Origin: Flavobacteriales bacterium
GTDB taxonomy: Bacteria > Bacteroidota > Bacteroidia > Flavobacteriales_F > PHOS-HE28
DNA length: 64,000 bases
Assembly (NCBI GenBank): GCA_020635675.1
Contig: JACJZJ010000001.1
Span: 310,001 to 374,000, forward strand
Direction of reading: 5' to 3'
The notes beneath the pieces are model-generated. The model was given only the letters and a program-made list of their open reading frames with translations. It did not search any database and was not told the DNA's origin. The position numbers were made by a program, and so were the translations under genes. The stretch's first letter is position 1. Each line of letters begins with the position of its first letter. Positions 53,301 through 62,200 of the stretch are shown piece after piece.

Positions 53301-56061
53301 CAGCGAGGATCCCACCAAGGCACCGCGCCTGTGCATCACCTTTCTCGACAGCTCGGCCGCTTTGGATTGCAATGGCACACCCGGTGGAGGTGCACTTCCC
53401 GGAACACCCTGTGACGATGGCGATGCCGGCACCGGAGCCGATGTCCTGGGACCTGATTGCACGTGTGCCGGACTACCGATCGATTGCAACGGTGTGCCCG
53501 GAGGGGGAGCGGTGATCGACATGTGCGGTGTATGTGGCGGCTCAAACGATTGCGTGGATGACGTCGTCTGTTACACGGTGGGGCCTTACGTGGACCCGGA
53601 TGCGGAAGAGGCGGAGAACGGTGATGTGTACCTGAACGCTGGTCCGTTGGACCTTGTGCGCGACAGTGATCCCGGGCAATGGCGTGGAGATCAGACCGTC
53701 GGTCTCTATTTCGATGGCATCGAAGTGCCGCACGGTGCCCAGGTCGTGAACGCGACCGTGCAGTTCACCGCTGCCACGACCAGCAACGTGGATACCTGTC
53801 TGCTCGAGGTCGTGGCGGAGGCCGCGGATGACGCTGCGCCCATCTCCTGGAATGCCGGGGACCTTTCGGAACGGGTTGGCACCGGGAGTTCGGTGGTTTG
53901 GGCGCCTCCACAATGGACGGCCGTTGACGCGGCGGGACCGGATCAGCGCACACCGGACATTTCCGCCGTGCTACAGGAGGTCATCGACCGTCCGGGTTGG
54001 CAGGCCAACAATGCGCTCATGCTGTTGGTGACGGGAACGGGCGGCCGTTCAGCCTACAGCTTCGACATGGACCCCACGAAGGCCGCGCGACTTTGCATCG
54101 CCTTCAATGCGCCACAGACACCGGTGATCGACTGCCTGGGTGAACCCGATGGTCCTGCACTACCCGGGGCCGGTTGCGATGATGGTGATCCAGACACCGG
54201 GAGTGACACATGGTCCGTGGATTGTCAATGCATCGGCCTGCTTCTCGATTGCACCGGGGTGCCGGGCGGAGCGGCCCTCCCCGGCGCGGGTTGCGATGAC
54301 GGCGATGTTTCCACGGGCATGGATACATGGGACGCCAGCTGCATTTGTGCGGGTCTTCCTTTGGACTGTGCCGGGATCCCCGGTGGTGCAAGTGTACCCG
54401 GTACACCATGCGATGATGGATACGCGCTCACCATCAACGACATCTACGACGCATCCTGCGGTTGCGTGGGCGATACGATCCCGGGCGATTGTCTCGGGGT
54501 GCCGTTCGGAAGCGCACTGCCCGGGACACCCTGTGATGATGGGGACGCGGGAACGGGCGATGATACATGGGACGCAGGGTGCAATTGCATCGGTGTGCTC
54601 ATTGACTGCGAGGGGACGCTCGGCGGGAATGCCCTACCAGGGAATCCCTGTGACGACGGTGATGCGACCACCGGGAACGATACCTGGGACATCGATTGCA
54701 CCTGTTCCGGCGCTACGATCGATTGCCAGGGCATGGCGGGTGGTCCGGCGCTGCCCGGTGCTCCCTGCGATGATGGCGATGCGGCGACCGGTTCGGACAC
54801 ATGGGATGCCAGCTGCGAGTGCATCGGACTACTTTTGGATTGTGAGGCCGTTCCCGGAGGTGCCGCGCTACCGGGTTCCCCCTGCGATGATGGTGACGCG
54901 ACCACGGGTGCGGATGTATGGACCTCCGATTGTCAATGCATCGGCGTGCCGCTCGATTGCAATGGGATACCGGGAGGTCCGGCCGTGCCGGGCATACCGT
55001 GCGACGATGGTGACCCGGGAACGGGTGACGATCTATGGACGACCGATTGTCAGTGCCTGGGGCTGCCCTTGGATTGCGAAGGCATGCCGGGTGGAACGGC
55101 CTTGTCCGGTACGCCCTGCAACGATGGTGACCCCGGGACCGGGAACGACGTTTACGATGCTTCGTGCGTCTGCGCAGGCGAGCTGATCGATTGCCTCGGG
55201 GTGATCGGCGGTGATGCGCTGCCAGGTACGCCATGCGATGACGGGGATGAGGACACCGGGGATGATCTATGGCACAATGACTGCGCGTGCTTCGGACTTC
55301 TGATCGATTGCGTCGGCCTGCCGGGTGGCGGTGACCTGCCGGGTACGCCCTGTGATGATGGAGATGCGAACACGGGCAACGACATATGGAACAGCAACTG
55401 TGGTTGCTACGGTGAGGCCTATGACTGCGCGGGTGTTCCCGGAGGTACCGCCCTTCCTGGTGTTCCTTGTGATGATGGCAACGTGAACACCACCGGTGAC
55501 ACTTGGACGTCCGATTGTTCCTGCGTCGGGCTGCTGATCGATTGCAACGGCGTGCCGGGCGGCTCGGCCTTCGTGGACGATTGCGGCATTTGTGCCGGTG
55601 GAGATACGGGGATCCAGCCTGACCCGGATAGCGACCTCGATACGGTGCTGGACTGCGAGGACAATTGTCCGTCCTTCGCCAACCCGGGACAGGCGGACCT
55701 GGATGGTGATGGCCTCGGGGACCTGTGCGACAATTGTCCCTGGGTCTTCAATCCACTGCAGGAGGACGCAAATGGTGATGGCGTTGGTGATCCCTGCGAG
55801 GTGATCGGCATCGAGGAATTGTCGGGAGGCGTTCCGCTCGTGTTGGTGCATCCGAACCCGACACAGGGGCCGCTGCGCATCCAATTGGACGATCCACGTG
55901 CGGTGGCCATTTCGATCTATGACGTCCTCGGTGCGCGGGTGATGGACATCCCCTTCGGTCGATCCATCGATGTGGGGGCCTTGGCACAAGGCACCTATCT
56001 GCTGGTGGTGGAGGACGCCGTGGGTCGTGGGATCGCACGTGCCCGTATCGTCCGCCCGTGA
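50392..56061 (+). CDS. Secreted giant protein: FN3, gingipain-like head without dyad, cysteine-rich repeats, T9SS tail (paralogue 1)
   Basis: 1889 residues. Signal peptide ends near ARGQ. FN3-like 40-115; caspase/gingipain (C25)-like head about 124-470 with VLIVDNMF, AVFLVGHVPVPYSG, YACGGG at 355-360, FGSYFGDWD at 387-395 and MGDPSLRM at 462-469. The His-Gly and Cys motifs of active C25 peptidases are not seen there. FN3 (about 475-560). From 572, units of the type DCxGxxxGxxLPGxxCDDGxxxTGxDxW..CxCxG; two beta-sandwich (DNRLRE-like) modules sit between units at about 807-985 and 1058-1240; 12 consecutive units at 1247-1716; then thrombospondin type-3-like calcium loops (DLDGDGLGDLCDNC) and the type A T9SS sorting domain (VHPNPTQGPLRIQL ... 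GTYLLVVED). Divergent from the synthase operon. Function: surface or released adhesin, inference. Confidence 0.86.
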   Translation: MTLRNWIAAILIGSIGTSMTARGQSYSYDRSVRAWAVAENNPPKITLNWLPHANTTGFDIYRKLKGGTSWGGSIASLGASSTQYIDQAVQVSVSYEYKIVRYTSNLGNGYAYINSGIELPMVEDRGRLVLIVDNMFSTPLGPQLTQLQNDLVADGWKVVRHDVSRNDPVTSVKNLIIGDYNAAPATTKAVFLVGHVPVPYSGNLAPDGHSNHYGAWPADVYYGDVNGTWTDNSVNATGTQLDPRNANVPGDGKFDQSTIPSAVELAVGRVDFYNLPAFSQSETTLLGTYLTKLHNWKVKAITAQMRALVSDNFSGYTDAFAQNGLRGFGPLVNPNNVEVNAYFYALPLQSYIWSYACGGGWWDSAGGVGTTSDFASNSVQTIFTILFGSYFGDWDCQNDLLRAALGSGTTLTNFWAGYPNWFFHHMGMGETIGYGTVLTQNNGNGHYEPANWQNGRVHIALMGDPSLRMFIVAPPSNVSGAITGSSTATITWNASADATHGYHIYRFNGTDWVRLTTGPVMSTSYVMNTSGLSGTVQIMVRALKLENTNSGSFYNLSLGSTGSLNIGGQAPDCLGVVGGGALPGTPCNDGNTNTVNDTWNNSCQCIGQLPLDCQGIAGGSALPGTSCNDGNACTTGDQWDANCNCVGTPINCNDNNPCTTDICSNGVCIHSAVPDSDGDGSCDAIDGCPNDPNKTAPGNCGCGNPEPGASCDDGDPSTANDVVGPDCTCAGTPLPVDCLGQVFGQALPGTPCDDGNAGTGNDTWDANCDCVGLLIDCMGVPGGTAILDDCGVCNGNNDCLGNATTLCYDVTVAPDGDAEEAQNGNIYNTAGALDLVYDSSPTHWRGDQTIGLHFTGVQVPHGAQIVSAHVQFTARSASNMDPCLLQVALQAADDASDIGWNPYDISSRPKTGSVNWAPPAWVALGANGAQQRTPHLTALVQEIVDRPGWQPGNDLMVIIWGTGGRSAYQASEDPTKAPRLCITFLDSSAALDCNGTPGGGALPGTPCDDGDAGTGADVLGPDCTCAGLPIDCNGVPGGGAVIDMCGVCGGSNDCVDDVVCYTVGPYVDPDAEEAENGDVYLNAGPLDLVRDSDPGQWRGDQTVGLYFDGIEVPHGAQVVNATVQFTAATTSNVDTCLLEVVAEAADDAAPISWNAGDLSERVGTGSSVVWAPPQWTAVDAAGPDQRTPDISAVLQEVIDRPGWQANNALMLLVTGTGGRSAYSFDMDPTKAARLCIAFNAPQTPVIDCLGEPDGPALPGAGCDDGDPDTGSDTWSVDCQCIGLLLDCTGVPGGAALPGAGCDDGDVSTGMDTWDASCICAGLPLDCAGIPGGASVPGTPCDDGYALTINDIYDASCGCVGDTIPGDCLGVPFGSALPGTPCDDGDAGTGDDTWDAGCNCIGVLIDCEGTLGGNALPGNPCDDGDATTGNDTWDIDCTCSGATIDCQGMAGGPALPGAPCDDGDAATGSDTWDASCECIGLLLDCEAVPGGAALPGSPCDDGDATTGADVWTSDCQCIGVPLDCNGIPGGPAVPGIPCDDGDPGTGDDLWTTDCQCLGLPLDCEGMPGGTALSGTPCNDGDPGTGNDVYDASCVCAGELIDCLGVIGGDALPGTPCDDGDEDTGDDLWHNDCACFGLLIDCVGLPGGGDLPGTPCDDGDANTGNDIWNSNCGCYGEAYDCAGVPGGTALPGVPCDDGNVNTTGDTWTSDCSCVGLLIDCNGVPGGSAFVDDCGICAGGDTGIQPDPDSDLDTVLDCEDNCPSFANPGQADLDGDGLGDLCDNCPWVFNPLQEDANGDGVGDPCEVIGIEELSGGVPLVLVHPNPTQGPLRIQLDDPRAVAISIYDVLGARVMDIPFGRSIDVGALAQGTYLLVVEDAVGRGIARARIVRP
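54130..55539 (+). repeat. 12 diverged cysteine-rich repeat units in paralogue 1
   Basis: Eleven 39-residue units and one of 41, 117 or 123 bases each, in frame. The fixed pattern is D-C, PG..C-D-D-G-D, W.x.D-C-x-C. Each unit has its own codons and side chains, so the array is old. Part of the CDS at 50392. Confidence 0.9.
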
Positions 56062-56296
56062 TCGGGTAGGACTTCGTTCTCCTTTCTCTTCACCTGGTTC
56101 TGCTGGATACGTCGAAGCAGGCGGTATTTCCGTCGAGCGCATCCATGGATACTTGGTGTAACGGTGTAACCCTGAACGGCGAAGCTGCGATAAACAGCCC
56201 GCCTGCTCATGGGAACCGACCGGATACCACATCGTGTGAGGTACTCCAGTACAGCTTGCCGGCTGTGGCTCGCTTGGGCATGGCACCCCTTCCAAC

Positions 56297-59200
56297 ATGC
56301 CATTTCTGCCCATGCTACGCACCCTGTCCACGTTCGCAGCTGCCTGCATCGCAGCTAGCATCGCCGCACAGTCCATTTCGGAGACCAACGCGGTCCAGGT
56401 CGAAGGAACGGTCCAGGCCGTTCCCCCCTCCATTTCGCTGAGCTGGCCCTCCTTCCCGAACACGAACGGGATCACCATCTACCGCAAGCTCAAGACGGCA
56501 ACGAGTTGGGGTGGCATCTATGCCAATCCCACAGCCTCCGCCACCCAGTTCACGGACAACAATGTGGCCGTGGGGGTCTACTACGAGTACAAGCTCGTTC
56601 GAAGCGCATCGTCGGGGACCGGATACGGATACCTCGCCACGGGCATTCAGGTACCGCCCACGGAATACATGGGCAAGCTGCTCCTGCTCGTAGACAATAC
56701 GTTCACGACCTCCCTTTCCACACGGCTCTCGCAGTTGGAACAGGACCTGAAGGCCGACGGTTGGACGGTGCTGCGGCACGACGTCAGCAGGACCGCATCC
56801 GTCACCAGCGTCCGCGCTCTGGTGCAAGCGGACTACAATGCCGATCCGACGAACGTGAAGGCGGTCTACATCATCGGTCATGTACCCGTTCCTTACTCCG
56901 GTAACGTAAATCCGGACGGACACAGTTCGCACCTCGGGGCCTGGCCTTGCGATGGATACTACGGGGAGATGAACGGTACTTGGACGGACAACTCCGTGAA
57001 CAGCACGGGTGCGCAGCGCGCCGAGAATTACAATGTTCCCGGCGACGGAAAGTTCGATCAGAGCGACTTTCCGAACAGTGTCGAGCTCCAGGTCGGGCGT
57101 GTGGACATGTATGACATGCCAGCGTTCTCCCAGAGCGAGCTGCAACTGTTGCAGAACTACCTGGACAAGGTCCATGGGTTCAAGACCAAGCAATGGGCTC
57201 CCCAGGTGCGCGGCATCGTATTCGACAATTTCCAGTGGCTCGGGAATCCGCTGGCTGGGTGCGCTTACCGTGAGATCGCACCATTGGTAGGTCCCAACAA
57301 CATCACGAACTGCTATCCTTATGGCAATCCGTTCCACACCTATGTGAACGGCCAGAGCTATCTCTGGACCTATTCCAGCGGTGGCGGACTTCAGGCCATG
57401 GACGGGTCGGTGCTCACCTTCAATGGAGCGGACAACGTGGCGACCACACAGGACTATGCCGGAGGTGTGAGCATGGGAGGCGTGTTCAACATGTCCTTCG
57501 GCAGCTATTTCGGTGATTGGGACAACCGCAACAACTTCCTGAGGGCACCCCTTGGTAGCGGCCAGTCCCTGACGAGCGTGTGGGCCGCGATCCCCAATTG
57601 GTGGTTCCAGCATATGGGAATGGGGGACAACATCGGTTACGGCGTTCTCCTGAGCATGAACAACACCTCCAGCATGTACACACCGATGCATGGTGGTTGG
57701 CAGGGCTCGATCGGACGCACGCATCTGGCCTTGATGGGCGATCCGACGCTGCGCATGATGAGCGTGGCACCCCCCACGAACCTCCAAGTGACGAACAACG
57801 GTGGGTACGCGAGCTTTTCATGGAATGCGTCCGCGGATGCGGTCCAGGGGTACTATATCTATCAGTTCGACCAGGCCTCCGGTTCGGTCGGTCGCATCGT
57901 CCCCACCTTGGTCACGTCCACATCGTACCAAAGCCCGACGGTGCCCTATGTGGCGGGTGGTGAATACATGGTCCGGGCGGTCAAACTGGAAACGACACAT
58001 AGTGGTTCCTACACCAATCTGAGTCTCGGTGCGATCGGCGCGGCAAGTGGAACTCCTGCTCCGGATTGTGAGGGGGTTCCCGGTGGCAGTGCCCTTCCAG
58101 GCACGTCCTGCGACGATGGCAACGCGAACACAGGCAACGATACCTGGGACGCCAACTGCAACTGCTCAGGTCAGCTGATCGACTGCGCCGGCACGCCGGG
58201 TGGCAGTGCCCTTCCAGGCACCGCCTGCGATGATGGCAACGCGAACACGATCAACGACACCTGGGACGCCAACTGCAACTGTGCGGGTACGCCGGTGACC
58301 TATGACTGTCTCGGCGTGGCGAACGGAACGGCGCTTCCGGGCACGGCCTGTGATGATGGCAACGCGAACACAGGCAACGATACCTGGGACGCCAACTGCA
58401 ACTGCTCAGGTCAGCTGATCGACTGCGCCGGCACGCCGGGTGGCAGTGCCCTTCCAGGCACGTCCTGCGATGATGGCAACGCGAACACAGGCAACGATAC
58501 CTGGGACGCCAACTGCAACTGCTCAGGTCAGCTGATCGACTGTGCCGGCACGCCGGGTGGCAGTGCCCTTCCAGGCACATCCTGCGATGATGGCAATGCG
58601 AACACGGGCAACGACACCTGGGATGCGAGCTGCAACTGCGCGGGTACGCCGGTGACCTATGACTGTCTCGGCGTGGCGAACGGGACGGCGCTTCCGGGCA
58701 CGTCCTGCGATGATGGCAATGCGAACACAGGCAACGATACCTGGGACGCCAACTGCAACTGCTCAGGTCAGCTGATCGACTGCGCCGGCACGCCGGGTGG
58801 CAGTGCCCTTCCAGGCACCGCCTGCGATGATGGCAACGCGAACACGATCAACGACACCTGGGACGCCAACTGCAACTGTGCGGGTACGCCGGTGACCTAT
58901 GACTGTCTCGGCGTGGCGAACGGAACGGCGCTTCCGGGCACGGCCTGTGATGATGGCAACGCGAACACAGGCAACGATACCTGGGACGCCAACTGCAACT
59001 GCTCAGGTCAGCTGATCGACTGCGCCGGCACGCCGGGTGGCAGTGCCCTTCCAGGCACCGCCTGCGATGATGGCAACGCGAACACGATCAACGACACCTG
59101 GGACGCCAACTGCAACTGTGCGGGTACGCCGGTGACCTATGACTGTCTCGGCGTGGCGAACGGAACGGCGCTTCCGGGCACGGCCTGTGATGATGGCAAC

Positions 59201-62200
59201 GCGAACACAGGCAACGATACCTGGGACGCCAACTGCAACTGCTCAGGTCAGCTGATCGACTGCGCCGGCACGCCGGGTGGCAGTGCCCTTCCAGGCACCG
59301 CCTGCGATGATGGCAACGCGAACACGATCAACGACACCTGGGATGCGAGCTGCAACTGCGCGGGTACGCCGGTGACCTATGACTGTCTCGGCGTGGCGAA
59401 CGGAACGGCGCTTCCGGGCACGTCCTGTAATGATGGCAACGCGAACACAGGCAACGATACCTGGGACGCCAACTGCAACTGCTCAGGTCAGCTGATCGAC
59501 TGCGCCGGCACGCTCGGTGGCAGTGCCCTTCCAGGCACCGCCTGCGATGATGGCAACGCGAACACGATCAACGACACCTGGGACGCCAACTGCAACTGTG
59601 CGGGTACGCCGGTGACCTATGACTGTCTCGGCGTGGCGAACGGAACGGCGCTTCCGGGCACGGCCTGTGATGATGGCAACGCGAACACGGGCAACGATAC
59701 CTGGGACGCCAACTGCAACTGCTCAGGTCAGCTGATCGACTGCGCCGGCACGCCGGGTGGCAGTGCCCTTCCAGGCACCGCCTGCGATGATGGCAACGCG
59801 AACACGATCAACGACACCTGGGACGCCAACTGCAACTGTGCGGGTACGCCGGTGACCTATGACTGTCTCGGCGTGGCGAACGGGACGGCGCTTCCGGGCA
59901 CGGCCTGTGATGATGGCAACGCGAACACGGGCAACGACACCTGGGACGCCAACTGCAACTGCGTGGGTCAGCTGATCGACTGCGCCGGCACGCCGGGTGG
60001 CAGTGCCCTTCCAGGCACCGCCTGCGATGATGGCAACGCGAACACGATCAACGACACCTGGGACGCCAACTGCAACTGTGCGGGTACGCCGGTGACCTAT
60101 GACTGTCTCGGCGTGGCGAACGGAACGGCGCTTCCGGGCACGGCCTGTGATGATGGCAACGCGAACACGGGCAACGACACCTGGGACGCCAACTGCAACT
60201 GCTCAGGTCAGCTGATCGACTGCGCCGGCACGCCGGGTGGCAGTGCCCTTCCAGGCACCGCCTGCGATGATGGCAACGCGAACACGATCAACGACACCTG
60301 GGATGCGAGCTGCAACTGCGCGGGTACGCCGGTGACCTATGACTGTCTCGGCGTGGCGAACGGAACGGCGCTTCCGGGCACGTCCTGTAATGATGGCAAC
60401 GCGAACACGGGCAACGATACCTGGGACGCCAACTGCAACTGCTCAGGTCAGCTGATCGACTGTGCCGGCACGCCGGGTGGCAGTGCCCTGCCAGGCACCG
60501 CCTGCGATGATGGCAACGCGAACACGATCAACGACACCTGGGATGCGAGCTGCAACTGTGCGGGTACGCCGGTGACCTACGACTGTCTCGGCGTGGCGAA
60601 CGGGACGGCGCTTCCAGGCACCGCCTGCAATGATGGCAACGCGAACACGATCAACGACACTTGGGATGCCAGCTGCAACTGTGCGGGTACGCCGGTGACC
60701 TATGACTGTCTCGGCGTGGCGAACGGAACGGCGCTTCCGGGCACGGCCTGCAATGATGGCAATGCGAACACGGGCAACGATACCTGGGACGCCAACTGCA
60801 ACTGCTCAGGTCAGCTGATCGACTGCGCCGGCACGCCGGGTGGCAGTGCCCTTCCAGGCACCGCCTGCGATGATGGCAACGCGAACACGATCAACGACAC
60901 CTGGGATGCGAGCTGCAACTGTGCGGGTACGCCGGTGACCTACGACTGTCTCGGCGTGGCGAACGGAACGGCGCTTCCGGGCACCGCCTGTGATGATGGC
61001 AATGCGAACACGATCAACGACACCTGGGACGCCAACTGCAACTGTGCGGGTACGCCGGTGACCTATGACTGTCTCGGCGTGGCGAACGGTACGGCGCTTC
61101 CGGGCACGGCCTGTGATGATGGCAACGCGAACACGATCAACGACACCTGGGACGCCAACTGCAACTGTGCGGGTACGCCGGTGACCTATGACTGTCTCGG
61201 CGTGGCGAACGGAACGGCGCTTCCGGGCACGGCCTGTGATGATGGCAACGCGAACACGATCAACGACACCTGGGACGCCAACTGCAACTGTGCGGGTACG
61301 CCGGTGACCTATGACTGTCTCGGCGTGGCGAACGGAACGGCGCTTCCAGGCACGTCCTGTGATGATGGCAATGCGAACACGATCAACGACACCTGGGACG
61401 CCAACTGCAACTGTGCGGGTACGCCGGTGACCTATGACTGTCTCGGCGTGGCGAACGGAACGGCGCTTCCGGGCACGGCCTGTGATGATGGCAACGCGAA
61501 CACGATCAACGACACCTGGGACGCCAACTGCAACTGTGCGGGTACGCCGGTGACCTATGACTGTCTCGGCGTGGCGAACGGAACGGCGCTTCCAGGCACG
61601 TCCTGTGATGATGGCAATGCGAACACGATCAACGACACCTGGGATGCGAGCTGCAACTGTGCGGGTACGCCGGTGACCTACGACTGTCTCGGCGTGGCGA
61701 ACGGGACGGCGCTTCCAGGCACGTCCTGCAATGATGGCAATGCGAACACGGGCAACGATACCTGGGACGCCAACTGCAACTGCTCAGGTCAGCTGATCGA
61801 CTGTGCCGGCACGCCGGGTGGCAGTGCCCTTCCAGGCACATCCTGCGATGATGGCAATGCGAACACGGGCAACGATACCTGGGACGCCAACTGCAACTGC
61901 TCAGGTCAGCTGATCGACTGCGCCGGCACGCCGGGTGGCAGTGCCCTTCCAGGCACCGCCTGCGATGATGGCAACGCGAACACGATCAACGACACCTGGG
62001 ACGCCAACTGCAACTGCGCGGGTACGCCGGTGACCTATGACTGTCTCGGCGTGGCGAACGGGACGGCGCTTCCGGGCACGGCCTGCGATGATGGCAACGC
62101 GAACACGGGCAACGATACCTGGGACGCCAACTGCAACTGTGTGGGTCAGCTGATCGACTGCGCTGGCACGCCCGGTGGCAGCGCCCTGCCGGGCACGAGC

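Noticed and set aside
56062..56296. Promoter and terminator for the second giant gene
   Set aside because: I looked for TAnnTTTG and for a stem with T run in this 235-base gap and found only poor matches, so none is annotated.
58064..62155. CRISPR array or non-coding satellite
   Set aside because: Units are multiples of three, lie in one open frame with signal peptide and sorting tail around it, and have no spacers.
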